Origin: Hydrogenoanaerobacterium saccharovorans
GTDB taxonomy: Bacteria; Bacillota; Clostridia; Oscillospirales; Ruminococcaceae
NCBI RefSeq assembly: GCF_016901815.1
Contig: NZ_JACSNR010000004.1
Span: 124,001 to 188,000 of the forward strand
Length of the DNA stretch: 64,000 nucleotides
Direction: 5' to 3'
In this document: positions 51,047 through 60,013 of the stretch, piece by piece
Numbering within the stretch: position 1 is the stretch's first letter
Layout of the letters: every line of letters begins with the position of its first letter
Notes under the pieces: model-generated
Seen by the model: the letters and a program-made list of their open reading frames with translations, nothing else
Databases searched by the model: none
Told to the model about the DNA's origin: nothing
Program-made: the position numbers and the translations under genes

Positions 51047-54000
51047 AGGTCGTACTTGCCATGGACAGCCCCAGCCATCACCGGTTCACCGCAGCTGCCT
51101 CCACAGCTGCTGCAGGAGCCGGAACAGCCGTCCTCCGAACCGGGGAAGTAAATCTCCGGCACCGAACGCTCGCCCCGGGCAGCTGCAGTGAGCATGAGCT
51201 TGATACGGTTGAGCTGGTTGACCTCACTGGCGCCGGGGTCGTAGTCCACGGCGATCATGTTGGCCTGGGGATAGTCCCGCTGGATGCTGCGCATGACACC
51301 CTTGCCCACAATGTGGTTGGGCAGGCAGCCGAAGGGCTGTACACAGACAATATTCGGAGTGCCGCTCTTCACCAGTTCCACCATCTCACCTGCCAGGAAC
51401 CAGCCCTCACCGCACTGGTTGCCGGCGGAGAGGTAGGGTTCCGCGCACTTGCGGATGGTCTTGATGTCCACCGGCGGTGTGAAGCGGCTGCTCTGGGCAA
51501 AGGCCTCGGAAGCAGGCTTGCGCACCCACTCCACTGCCTTGATGCCCAGTTCCGAGATAAAGGCAGTCTTTTTGCTGCCGCCGAGATAGTCGGCCTTGAA
51601 GTTGCTGTTCTCGAAGCAGTATTCCATGAAGCCCAGCAGCTCGGGCACTACGGCCTCGGCTCCCTCCCGCTCCAGCACCTTGACCAGATCGTTGTTTGCC
51701 AGGGGCATGTACTTGACGAGGATCTCGCCCACAATGCCCACACGGTTCTTCCGGGGAATATCCCGGATGGGCAGGGTGTCAAATTCCTTGACCATCTGCC
51801 GGATATTGCGCTTGTATTCACCGAAGCCGAAGCCCTTCTTGGTCAGCGACGCAATGCAGATCTTCCGCCACTTGTCGTGGAGGGCGTCGGTGGAGCCGGG
51901 TTCCAGCTCATAGGGACGCACCCGGTAGACCATCTGCTGCAGGGCATCGCCATAGGCCACCGCCTGGGCAGCCCGCACCATCATGGAGGCAGTGTAGGTA
52001 AAGCCTTCGTTCTTCTCCATGCCGTTGAGGTTCACCGATACCACCGGGATATGGGAAAGCCCGGCCTTCTCCAGCGCCAGACGGATAAAGGCCACATAGT
52101 TGGAGGCACGGCATCCGCCGCCGGTCTGGGACATGAGGATAGCGAGCTTGTTGGTGTCATACTTGCCCGAGAGGACAGCATCCATGATCTGTCCGATGGT
52201 GATGAGAGACGGATAGCAGGCGTCGTTGTTGACAAACTTGAGGCCCATATCCACCGCGCTGCGGTTATCGCTGTCCAGCAGGACGATGTTGTAGCCCGCC
52301 TGCCGGAACACCGGCTCGAGCAGTTCGAAGTGAATGGGCGACATCTGCGGACAGAGCAGGGTATAACCGGCTTCCTTCATCTCCTTGGTGAACTCGGCCC
52401 GGTGATAGGCAGTGGGGGCAGGATGTGCCACGATGCCGTTTTCCTTGCGCATATTGATGGCGGAGATCAGCGACCGGATGCGGATGCGTGCCGCGCCGAG
52501 ATTGTTGACCTCGTCGATTTTGAGCAGGGTATAGAGCTTGCCCGACTTGATGAGGATCTCTGCCACCTCATCGGTGGTGACAGCGTCCACGCCGCAGCCG
52601 AAGGAATTGAGCTGCACCAGGTCGAGGTTATCAAACCGGCGGACATAGGAAGCCGCCGCATACAGACGGGAATGATAGGTCCACTGGTCGGTGACCCGCA
52701 GCGGACGGGTGAGATAGTCCTCGTCCTGGAGAGCCAGATGGGCAATGCTGTCCTCGGTGAGCACAGCCAGTCCATAGGAGGCGATCATCTCGGGAATGCC
52801 GTGGTTGACCTCCGGGTCGCAGTGATAGGGACGGCCCGCCAGCACGATGCCATGACGGTCAGGATCGGCGTTCACCCACTCCAGCACCCGTTCGCCCTCC
52901 CGGCGGATGTCGTCCTTGGCCCGGAGCTGTTCTGCCCAGGCCTTGGAAGCTGCCGCGGCGGTTTCCGCTTCGGGAATGCCGAAGTTCTCCGCCATCACCT
53001 TCTTCAGACGCTCGGTGATGGTGATCTCATCGGTGAAGGCCACAAAGGGGCTGTACATCTTCACAGTGCCCTGCCAGAGCGCCTCAATGTTGTTCTTGAG
53101 GTTCTCGGGATAGGACATAACCATGGGACAGTTGAAGTGGTTCTGGGAGTTCTCGTCCTCCTTGCGCTCATAGTAGACACAGGGATAGAAGATCCGGTCC
53201 ACACCATGGGCGATGAGCCATTCCACATGACCATGGCTCAGCTTGGCAGGATAGCACTCCGATTCACTGGGAATGGTCTCCATGCCCATCTCATAGATGG
53301 CCTTGCTGCTCTGGGGCGACAGCCGCACCGCAAAGCCCAGCTCCCGCAGGAAGGTGGCCCAGAAGGGATAGTTCTCATACATATTGAGCACCCGGGGAAT
53401 GCCCAGTACGCCCCGGGGCGCTTCCGAATCAGCCAGCGGCTCATAGTCAAAGATCCGCTGGAACTTGTACTTCATCAGATTGGGGGTATCGTTTTCCACA
53501 TGGGCCTCCCCCAGACCCTTCTCGCAGCGGTTGCCGGTGATGAACCGCCGTCCGCCCGGGAAGATGCTCACCGTAAGCTGGCAGTTGTTTTCACAGCGTC
53601 CGCAGCGTACCAGACGGCTCTCCCAGGTGAGGTTCTGGATCTCATCCATCGAGAGCATCTTGCTCTGGCGTCCGTGGCAGCGGTCCATGGCGATGAGCGC
53701 CGCGCCGAAGGCACCCATGATGCCCGCAATATCCGGTCGGATGACGCTGGCGCCGAGGATATTCTCAAAGCAGCGCAGCACCGCGTTATTATAGAAAGTA
53801 CCGCCCTGCACCACGATATGCTCGCCCAGCTCCTGGGGAGTATTGCACTTGAGCACCTTATAGAGGGCATTCTTTACCACCGAGTAGGAAAGGCCGGCAG
53901 AGATGTCGCCCAGGCTGGCGCCTTCCTTCTGGGCCTGCTTTACATTGGAGTTCATAAAGACGGTGCAGCGGGTGCCCAGATCCACCGGGGACGGCGCATA

Positions 54001-55431
54001 GAGTGCCGCCTCGGCAAACTGCTCGGCAGTGAGGCCCAGGGAGTTGGCAAAGCTCTCCAGGAAGGAGCCGCAGCCCGAAGAACAGGCCTCGTTGAGGGTG
54101 ATGCTGTCCACCACGCCTTCCTTGATCTTGATGCACTTCATGTCCTGTCCGCCGATGTCCAGCACACAGTCCACCTGATGGTCGAAGAACAGCGCCGCTG
54201 TGGTATGGGCGATGGTCTCCACTTCCCCTTCGTCCAGGCCCAGCGCCTCCTTGAGGAGCTGTTCGCCATAGCCGGTGGAGCAGGCATATGTAATCTTGAG
54301 GTCCGGGGGCATGAGCTTCTGCAGCTGTGCCATGGCCTTGATGACTGTATTGAGCGGGCTGCCCACATTGCCCTCATAGAAGGACCAGAGCAGGTCGCCA
54401 TGGGCGTTGATGAGCGCCAGTTTGGTGGTGGTGGAACCGGCATCGATGCCCAGATAGCACTTGCCGCTGGCTGTGGCCAGATCCGCCCGCTTGATCTTGT
54501 AGTAGGCGTGGCGCTCCACAAACTGATTGTATTCGGCTTCGTCCTGGAACAATGGCGGCAGACGCTTGATCTCCGCCTCCAGATGGATGCCCTTCTCCAG
54601 CTTTTCGCATAGCTCGTTCAGCGGGAAGGAAGTCATCTGCTCCGGCAGGTTGGCTGCGGCATACTGCGCGCTGCCCATGGCGGCAAACAGATGGGAATTC
54701 TCCGGCACAATGGTCTGTTCCGGGGTGAGCTTCAGGGTGCGCACAAAGGCCTTCTGCAGCTCGGGCATAAAGTGGAGCGGTCCGCCCAGGAAGGCCACAT
54801 TGCCCCGGATGGGACGGCCCTGTGCCAGGCCGCTGATGGTCTGGTTCACCACCGCCTGGAAGATGGACACTGCCAGGTCCTCCTTGGCTGCGCCCTCGTT
54901 GATCAGGGGCTGCAGGTCACTCTTGGCAAAAACACCGCACCGGGCGGCAATGGGATAGATCCGCTTGTAGTTTCTGGCATATTCATTGAGACCTTCGGCA
55001 TCGGTGCCCAGCAGCGCTGCCATCTGGTCGATGAAGGAACCGGTGCCGCCGGCACAGATGCCGTTCATGCGCTGGTCCCGTCCGCCGGTGAGGTAGAGGA
55101 TCTTGGCATCCTCACCGCCCAGCTCGATGGCTACATCGGTCTGGGGATACCGGCGGTCCAGGCTCTCGCTCACGGCGATGACTTCCTGGACAAAGGGGAT
55201 CTTCATGGCCTGAGCCAGTGCCATACCGCCGCTGCCGGTGATGGCAGGCAGTACCGGTATGCTTCCCAGCTTCTCGGAAGCCCGGCGCAGTACCTCAGCC
55301 AGTGTCTCCTGAATGCGGGCAAAATGACGGCGGTATTCACTGTACAGAATCTCGCCGACCTGGTCCATAATGGCGACCTTGACGGTGGTGGAACCCACGT
55401 CAATGCCCAACAGATAATCCTGTTCGTTCAT
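51043..55431 (-). CDS. Giant 2-hydroxyacyl-CoA dehydratase activase-type ATPase
   Basis: A 1462-residue protein. Two BadF/BcrA-type ASKHA ATPase domains are in tandem: LGIDVGSTTVKVAIMD at the N-terminus (with CAGGTGSFIDQMA) and LGIDAGSTTTKLALIN near residue 325 (with EACSSGCGSFLES, cysteines for the [4Fe-4S] cluster). The remaining ~800 residues are the activase-associated region including DUF2229-like CoA-enzyme activase domain, with many conserved cysteines (GRCENNCQL, YPCVYYERKED). The C-terminus has a Cys-rich cluster CSGSCSSCGGSCG. Such fused proteins are common in anaerobic Clostridia; they are thought to energise electrons for radical CoA enzymes, but the partner is not adjacent. The ATG at 55431 follows GAGGTG. 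Confidence 0.9.
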   Translation of the reverse strand: MNEQDYLLGIDVGSTTVKVAIMDQVGEILYSEYRRHFARIQETLAEVLRRASEKLGSIPVLPAITGSGGMALAQAMKIPFVQEVIAVSESLDRRYPQTDVAIELGGEDAKILYLTGGRDQRMNGICAGGTGSFIDQMAALLGTDAEGLNEYARNYKRIYPIAARCGVFAKSDLQPLINEGAAKEDLAVSIFQAVVNQTISGLAQGRPIRGNVAFLGGPLHFMPELQKAFVRTLKLTPEQTIVPENSHLFAAMGSAQYAAANLPEQMTSFPLNELCEKLEKGIHLEAEIKRLPPLFQDEAEYNQFVERHAYYKIKRADLATASGKCYLGIDAGSTTTKLALINAHGDLLWSFYEGNVGSPLNTVIKAMAQLQKLMPPDLKITYACSTGYGEQLLKEALGLDEGEVETIAHTTAALFFDHQVDCVLDIGGQDMKCIKIKEGVVDSITLNEACSSGCGSFLESFANSLGLTAEQFAEAALYAPSPVDLGTRCTVFMNSNVKQAQKEGASLGDISAGLSYSVVKNALYKVLKCNTPQELGEHIVVQGGTFYNNAVLRCFENILGASVIRPDIAGIMGAFGAALIAMDRCHGRQSKMLSMDEIQNLTWESRLVRCGRCENNCQLTVSIFPGGRRFITGNRCEKGLGEAHVENDTPNLMKYKFQRIFDYEPLADSEAPRGVLGIPRVLNMYENYPFWATFLRELGFAVRLSPQSSKAIYEMGMETIPSESECYPAKLSHGHVEWLIAHGVDRIFYPCVYYERKEDENSQNHFNCPMVMSYPENLKNNIEALWQGTVKMYSPFVAFTDEITITERLKKVMAENFGIPEAETAAAASKAWAEQLRAKDDIRREGERVLEWVNADPDRHGIVLAGRPYHCDPEVNHGIPEMIASYGLAVLTEDSIAHLALQDEDYLTRPLRVTDQWTYHSRLYAAASYVRRFDNLDLVQLNSFGCGVDAVTTDEVAEILIKSGKLYTLLKIDEVNNLGAARIRIRSLISAINMRKENGIVAHPAPTAYHRAEFTKEMKEAGYTLLCPQMSPIHFELLEPVFRQAGYNIVLLDSDNRSAVDMGLKFVNNDACYPSLITIGQIMDAVLSGKYDTNKLAILMSQTGGGCRASNYVAFIRLALEKAGLSHIPVVSVNLNGMEKNEGFTYTASMMVRAAQAVAYGDALQQMVYRVRPYELEPGSTDALHDKWRKICIASLTKKGFGFGEYKRNIRQMVKEFDTLPIRDIPRKNRVGIVGEILVKYMPLANNDLVKVLEREGAEAVVPELLGFMEYCFENSNFKADYLGGSKKTAFISELGIKAVEWVRKPASEAFAQSSRFTPPVDIKTIRKCAEPYLSAGNQCGEGWFLAGEMVELVKSGTPNIVCVQPFGCLPNHIVGKGVMRSIQRDYPQANMIAVDYDPGASEVNQLNRIKLMLTAAARGERSVPEIYFPGSEDGCSGSCSSCGGSCGEPVMAGAVHGKYDL

Positions 55432-55542
55432 TCTTTGCACCTCTTTCTGGTGTAGATATACAATAAGGGGGTGCTTTGTATCCCTCTGCGGGAATTCAAA
55501 GCCAAAAATTATACTAATTTTGTGTGAATCATACTCGCTTGC

Positions 55543-55572
55543 ATTATAGCACAAACTGTCCTAAAAAATCAA
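55543..55572 (-). promoter_or_regulatory. Promoter of the activase gene
   Basis: Minus strand: TTGATT (55567-55572), 18-bp spacer, TATAAT (55543-55548), leaving a leader of about 105 nt. A second TATAAT (55508-55513 region) lies downstream without a matching -35. Confidence 0.75.
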
Positions 55573-55679
55573 GGTTATCTGCGCGCTCCTTTTTACCCAC
55601 TTCCCCTTTTGTGGACAAAATCCCGCCGGTTTCCCTTGGATGTGGCTCCGGCTCCCCTGGAAAATTCATGGTTTTTTGG

Positions 55680-55708
55680 TTGAAGAACCGAATAAAATGT
55701 ATTATCAT
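55680..55708 (+). promoter_or_regulatory. Possible promoter of the sigma/anti-sigma operon
   Basis: TTGAAG (55680-55685), 17-bp spacer, TATCAT (55703-55708). An additional -35-like AGAACC just downstream might belong to an autoregulated ECF-type promoter. Confidence 0.45.
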
Positions 55709-55719
55709 TATATAGGCAG

Positions 55720-55767
55720 ATCCCGACAGTCCGATCATACTGCTTTTTTCGGGATTTTTTCTTTTTT
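55720..55767 (+). terminator. Leader hairpin with T runs before the sigma gene (attenuator-like)
   Basis: ATCCCGA (55720-55726) pairs with TCGGGAT (55749-55755); CAGT/ACTG pairs inside; TTTTTCTTTTTT follows. It sits between the presumed promoter and the sigma start at 55818, so it would act as an attenuator or as a barrier against upstream transcription. Confidence 0.5.
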
Positions 55768-55817
55768 CTGCAAAGAAATCGATTGCAGAAGCATATTACA
55801 GACAGGTGAGGGTTTGT

Positions 55818-56393
55818 ATGCTGTTTCTTTTTTCCAGCCTTCCGTCCGAAGCCGCCGATGCCCGGCAGCTCCAGGAACAAAGGCTGCATGAGGCTCTGCT
55901 GCGCCTGGCAGCAGGAGAGACCGACGCCATGTCGGTCCTCTATGAAAATTCAAAAACCGCTGTATTCGCGCTGGCGCTTTCCATTCTCAAGAATCGCCAG
56001 GACGCAGAGGATATCCTGCATGACACATTTGTACAGCTTTACCGCATGGCAGACCGCTATGACCGGGGCGGACGCCCTCTCTCCTGGATTCTGACCATGA
56101 CCCGCAACCTGTGCCTGATGCAGCTGCGCCGCAAAAGCCGTACCGAGGTTTCCGCAGAGGATCTGGAATTCCCCGAAACGGAGAATCCCTTTGCCACTGC
56201 TGAGGACCGCATGATCCTCCAGACCGCCATCCGCTGTCTGGAAGACGATGAACGGCAGATTGTCATGCTGCACGCCGTTGCCGGACTCAAACACCGGGAG
56301 ATTGCAGAGCAGATGCATATTTCCCTGCCGGCAGCTGTATCCCGCTATCACCGGGCACTCCAAAAACTGCAAAAACACTTGAAGGAGGCTTAG
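55818..56393 (+). CDS. ECF-like sigma-70 family RNA polymerase sigma factor
   Basis: A 191-residue sigma factor with region 2 (about 40-110: LYENSKTAVFALALSILKNRQDAEDILHDTFVQLY and RPLSWILTMTRNLCLMQLRR) and region 4 (about 135-190: LEDDERQIVMLHAVAGLKHREIAEQMHISLPAAVSRYHRAL). Regions 1 and 3 are absent, as in ECF sigma factors. The ATG at 55818 follows AGGTGAGGG. It ends 2 bp before the gene for its probable anti-sigma factor. Confidence 0.92.
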   Translation: MLFLFSSLPSEAADARQLQEQRLHEALLRLAAGETDAMSVLYENSKTAVFALALSILKNRQDAEDILHDTFVQLYRMADRYDRGGRPLSWILTMTRNLCLMQLRRKSRTEVSAEDLEFPETENPFATAEDRMILQTAIRCLEDDERQIVMLHAVAGLKHREIAEQMHISLPAAVSRYHRALQKLQKHLKEA

Positions 56394-56395
56394 AG

Positions 56396-58303
56396 ATGCG
56401 AAACGATCCGATGGAACAGAAACTGAAAACTGCCGCGGAACATCTGACACCGGATGTTCTCGACCGCATCCTGGCCGACTGTGCCAAGGAACCGAAAGGA
56501 GAGATCCTGTATATGGAGAATATATCCGATCCCCGCAGCCGCAACAATAACTGGATCAAGGTGCTGTCCCTGGGAACAGCTGCCTGTATGATGATCGGCG
56601 GCCTGTTCTGGTGGAACCGCTACCGTGCCCTCAACTATACGGTGGAGATGGATGTCAACCCCAGCATCGAGCTGCGGGTCAACAAGGCGGAAAAGGTTAT
56701 TTCTGCCGAAGCGCTCAACAAGGACGCTGAAATCATTCTGGAGGATATGAAGCTCAAGGGTGTGGATGTGGATGTCGCCACCAATGCCATCATCGGCTCG
56801 ATGGTGAAGAACGGCTACCTGAGCGAGCTTTCCAACTCCATTCTGCTCACTGTGGAAAGTGACGACCATCAGAAATCGGTGGAAGTCACCGACCGTCTCA
56901 CCAATGAGATCAACGCCGCTCTGGACAGCTTCGGCGGCTCTGTGATCGCCCAGCAGGTGGTTTCGGACAACGACCTGCAGAATATGGCAGGCGACTACGG
57001 CATCTCCGAGGGCAAGGCTGCCCTGATCCGCAATATCCTCAATGAGCTGCCCATGCTCAAGGCTGAGGATCTGGCGGAGATGTCCATCAACGACCTCAAC
57101 CTGCTGGCATCCAGCAAGCAGATCGCCCTTTCCAACACCACCACCACCGGTTCTGCCAGTGAGTCGGGTTATATCGGCACCGCCCGGGCAGAGGAAATCG
57201 CCCTGGAACATGCCGGAATCACCTCGGCTGACACCGACTTCATCAACACTGAGCTGGACTGCGACGGCGGCATCATGGAATATGAAGTGGAATTCCTGGC
57301 TGGCGGAGTGGAGTATGAATACTCCATCAACGCCCGCACCGGTCAGGTTCTGAGCTATGAATACGAGCTCTCCTCCGGCGGAAGCGTCAGTGCCGGCGGC
57401 AATTACATCACCGCACAGGAGGCCCGCCAGGCTGCCCTGGACGATGCCGGACTGACCGAAAGCGAAGTCACCTTCATCAAGACCAAGCTGGATCAGGACA
57501 ATGGCTCCATGGTCTATGACATTGAGTTCTACACCGCTTCCCAGGAATATGACTATGAGATCGACGCCCTCACCGGCAAGGTGCTGAGCGTGGACAACGA
57601 GATCGGAGGCTTCACCGCCCAGACCCAGACCGGCAGCTACATCAGCGCCGAGGAAGCCAAGGCGAAGGTGCTGGAACATCTGGGGATGGACGCCAGCGAA
57701 GTCACCTTCAAGAAGGTGGAGCTGGACTACGACGACGGCATGATGCAGTATGAGATCGAGCTCTACACCGCTGACCGGGAGTATGACTATGATCTGAACG
57801 CCCAGGACGGCAGCATTCTCTCCTGGGACTTCGAGGCACTGAAAGCCTGGAATCAGGGCGGGTCGGGCAGCACAGCTGCGGCAGCTGCCATCGACAGTGA
57901 AACTGCCCGTTCCAAGGCACTGGCGCACGCCGGACTGAGCACCGCCACCTTCACCAAAACCGAGCTGGACTACGATGACGGGCGTGCGGAATACGAGATC
58001 GAGTTCTACACCGCCGACAGCGAGTATGAATACAAGATCGACGGCACCACCGGCGCTGTGCTGGAATCCAAGCAGGAGGCACGGCAGACCTCGGGCGGCA
58101 GCAGCACCATTTCGGAAGCGGATGCCAAGCGCATCGCCCTGGAGCGTGCCGGACTGACCGCCGCCGACTATGTGAAGGTGGACTACGATCAGGACGACAA
58201 CGAATATGAAGTAGAGATGCGTTCCGGCAATACCGAATATGAAGTCAAGATCAGCGGCTCCACCGGCGCCGTACTGGAATATGACTCGGAAACCGACGAC
58301 TGA
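56396..58303 (+). CDS. RsgI-like anti-sigma factor with five extracellular PepSY domains
   Basis: A 635-residue single-pass membrane protein. Cytosolic N-terminus (about 1-50), membrane helix (about 54-75), an RsgI-type middle domain (about 80-200, VEMDVNPSIELRVNKAEKVIS), a linker, then five tandem PepSY-like repeats starting near residues 258, 336, 415, 498 and 572. Each has the pattern ...A(x)E(x)A...AGL...F(x)K(x)ELDYDDG(x)xEYEIEFYTA...EYDYxIDxxTGxVL. RsgI-type proteins hold sigma factors and read an extracellular signal; PepSY modules bind peptides or inhibit proteases. ATG 56396 follows GAAGGAGG, 2 bp after the sigma gene. Very acidic extracellular part. Confidence 0.88.
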   Translation: MRNDPMEQKLKTAAEHLTPDVLDRILADCAKEPKGEILYMENISDPRSRNNNWIKVLSLGTAACMMIGGLFWWNRYRALNYTVEMDVNPSIELRVNKAEKVISAEALNKDAEIILEDMKLKGVDVDVATNAIIGSMVKNGYLSELSNSILLTVESDDHQKSVEVTDRLTNEINAALDSFGGSVIAQQVVSDNDLQNMAGDYGISEGKAALIRNILNELPMLKAEDLAEMSINDLNLLASSKQIALSNTTTTGSASESGYIGTARAEEIALEHAGITSADTDFINTELDCDGGIMEYEVEFLAGGVEYEYSINARTGQVLSYEYELSSGGSVSAGGNYITAQEARQAALDDAGLTESEVTFIKTKLDQDNGSMVYDIEFYTASQEYDYEIDALTGKVLSVDNEIGGFTAQTQTGSYISAEEAKAKVLEHLGMDASEVTFKKVELDYDDGMMQYEIELYTADREYDYDLNAQDGSILSWDFEALKAWNQGGSGSTAAAAAIDSETARSKALAHAGLSTATFTKTELDYDDGRAEYEIEFYTADSEYEYKIDGTTGAVLESKQEARQTSGGSSTISEADAKRIALERAGLTAADYVKVDYDQDDNEYEVEMRSGNTEYEVKISGSTGAVLEYDSETDD

Positions 58304-58317
58304 GGCATGATGCCATG

Positions 58318-58349
58318 AAAAAAGGAAGGGCGATGACCCTTCCTTTTTT
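58318..58349. terminator. Bidirectional terminator after the anti-sigma gene
   Basis: A 13-bp stem (58318-58330 with 58337-58349), 6-nt loop, A and T runs on the two sides; it also ends the minus-strand GLUG lipoprotein gene. Confidence 0.92.
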
Positions 58350-58356
58350 ATTTGCC

Positions 58357-59901
58357 TCAGACCGGTTCCACCTCCATGGGCAGATGCAGCATATCCTGGT
58401 ATCCCACCATATACCACTCCGGATTGATAAGCTCCTTATCCATCGTACAGCTATACATTCCCCCGTCAGACAGGAACCCTGTAAAATTGCCCATCCAGTT
58501 GGGGTCCCGGAGCACAAAGTCGATTTTCATGCCGCAGTGACAGGACACAATCGTTCCGTTCAGGCTTCCCACAAAGCCGCCGATGCTGTTAGCTCTGTTC
58601 TCTCCCTCACCAGGGCGAATGGTGAGAGTCCCCTGGGCGGAGCAGCCCTCGATGCCAGCTTCTGCCGCCCCGACAAATCCACCGGAATTATAGGTGGCTG
58701 TCACTTCTCCCTGGAAGGTACAGTCTTTGATGACTGGCTCTGCAAGATCCAGTTTATAAGCGCCCGGATCATTTTTCAGAAGCCCCACAAAGCCTCCCAC
58801 TGTCCCATATCCGTCCACACTTCCGATAAAGTGGCAGTTTTCCACTTTGGCTCCATTGACCACAGCTGCCGCAAAGCCTCCTGCTGCCGCTGTGTCATGG
58901 CCTAAATCCCAGTAATCCTCCGGTGCGCTCAGAACCGTGCCTTCCACCGTGAGATCCCGGACCTCCGCATTGGGGGCAATGCAGCCAAAGAATCCGGCCT
59001 CCCGTGTTTCAGTGCTGTATTCCAGGCCGGTGATCCGATGTCCCGCGCCATCAAAAACGCCCTGGAATCCCTGGGTATTCACCACGCCATACATCCGCTC
59101 CCGCTCGAGAATCAGCGCAAGCCCCGGACTGCCGATGGGCTCCCATTCCACGCCGGTCAGGTCGATGTCCTGGGTCAGGCGGTAATTCCCGTGCGCTGCC
59201 TCCTGATCGCCGCTGTTGATCTTTTGCGCCATGTCGAGCAGATCCTCCGCGGTGGAGATCTCGATAAACTCTCCCTCATGCTCATTCCCAAGCCACTCCA
59301 CACGGTCGAACCGCCAGATTTTCCCGTTGTCGATGAGCTTTTCAGCACAGGTGCCCTCCAATCCCTCCGGGGCCGGTTCCGCCACAAAGGTGTAACGGGC
59401 ATCATAGAGCTTCTGCCCCTTCCAGCTGCGGGATACAGTCACCTCCGCCCGGTCATCGGAAAACTGATAGTCCCGCGCCTTTACCCGGGGCTCTCCGACA
59501 AAGTAGGCGCTGGTGTACCCATACTTTGCCTTCTGCTCCCCCGGACAGCCGAACCATGCTTCGGACATTGTCTGGATCAGGGCGTTCTGTTCCTCCGCCG
59601 GCTCCTCCCGGTTGCTGGTCAGGTCCAGATAAACCTCCCCGAAATCCCAGGCGATGAATCCCGGCTGCCCATATTCATACGGAGCGCCCCCATGGGAGCT
59701 CTCATAGCAGAGCACCTCTTTCATCAGAATCTCCAGCCGGGCCGCCTCTTCCAGCTCGGTTTCGGTCGGCCCGGATTCAGACACTTCCTCCTGTGAAACA
59801 GACTGCTCCGTCTCAGATCCCGGCTCCGGCGTCCCGTTTTCCAGGGTACAGCCGGCACACAGCACTGCCAGCATCAGCGCCAGCAAAACCATTCGTTTCA
59901 T
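58357..59901 (-). CDS. Lipoprotein with GLUG repeats
   Basis: A 514-residue lipoprotein: signal peptide with lipobox LCAGC (Cys near residue 17), acidic linker, an unrecognised domain (about 55-235), and a C-terminal region (about 235-500) of repeats with GLUG motifs such as TVGGFVGLLKND, NSGGFVGAAEAG and NSIGGFVGSLNGT, preceded by YRLTQDIDLTGVEWEPIGSP. GLUG repeats form a right-handed beta-helix found in surface proteins and proteases. It is exposed outside the membrane, probably in binding or adhesion. The ATG at 59901 follows GGAGGG; the longer frame from 60051 runs into the terminator. Confidence 0.82.
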   Translation of the reverse strand: MKRMVLLALMLAVLCAGCTLENGTPEPGSETEQSVSQEEVSESGPTETELEEAARLEILMKEVLCYESSHGGAPYEYGQPGFIAWDFGEVYLDLTSNREEPAEEQNALIQTMSEAWFGCPGEQKAKYGYTSAYFVGEPRVKARDYQFSDDRAEVTVSRSWKGQKLYDARYTFVAEPAPEGLEGTCAEKLIDNGKIWRFDRVEWLGNEHEGEFIEISTAEDLLDMAQKINSGDQEAAHGNYRLTQDIDLTGVEWEPIGSPGLALILERERMYGVVNTQGFQGVFDGAGHRITGLEYSTETREAGFFGCIAPNAEVRDLTVEGTVLSAPEDYWDLGHDTAAAGGFAAAVVNGAKVENCHFIGSVDGYGTVGGFVGLLKNDPGAYKLDLAEPVIKDCTFQGEVTATYNSGGFVGAAEAGIEGCSAQGTLTIRPGEGENRANSIGGFVGSLNGTIVSCHCGMKIDFVLRDPNWMGNFTGFLSDGGMYSCTMDKELINPEWYMVGYQDMLHLPMEVEPV

Positions 59902-59916
59902 CCATCTTCCCTCCAA

Positions 59917-59949
59917 ACAAAAAAGAGCAGGAACAAGTCCTGCTCTTTT
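59917..59949 (-). terminator. Terminator of the ABC-F gene
   Basis: A 12-bp perfect stem (59921-59932 with 59938-59949), 5-nt loop, and T6 on the minus strand, 65 bp after the ABC-F stop. Confidence 0.88.
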
Positions 59950-60013
59950 CTTTATGGCGATTCTGTTCCTGTCTCCATCATAGAACGGGGCGCCGGAACT
60001 GTCAAGCGGGTTC

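Noticed and set aside
51061-54612. A 1183-residue open frame on the plus strand opposite the activase gene
   Set aside because: It is a shadow of the minus-strand gene caused by GC-rich codons; no ribosome site or recognisable domain, and the opposite frame has clear activase motifs.
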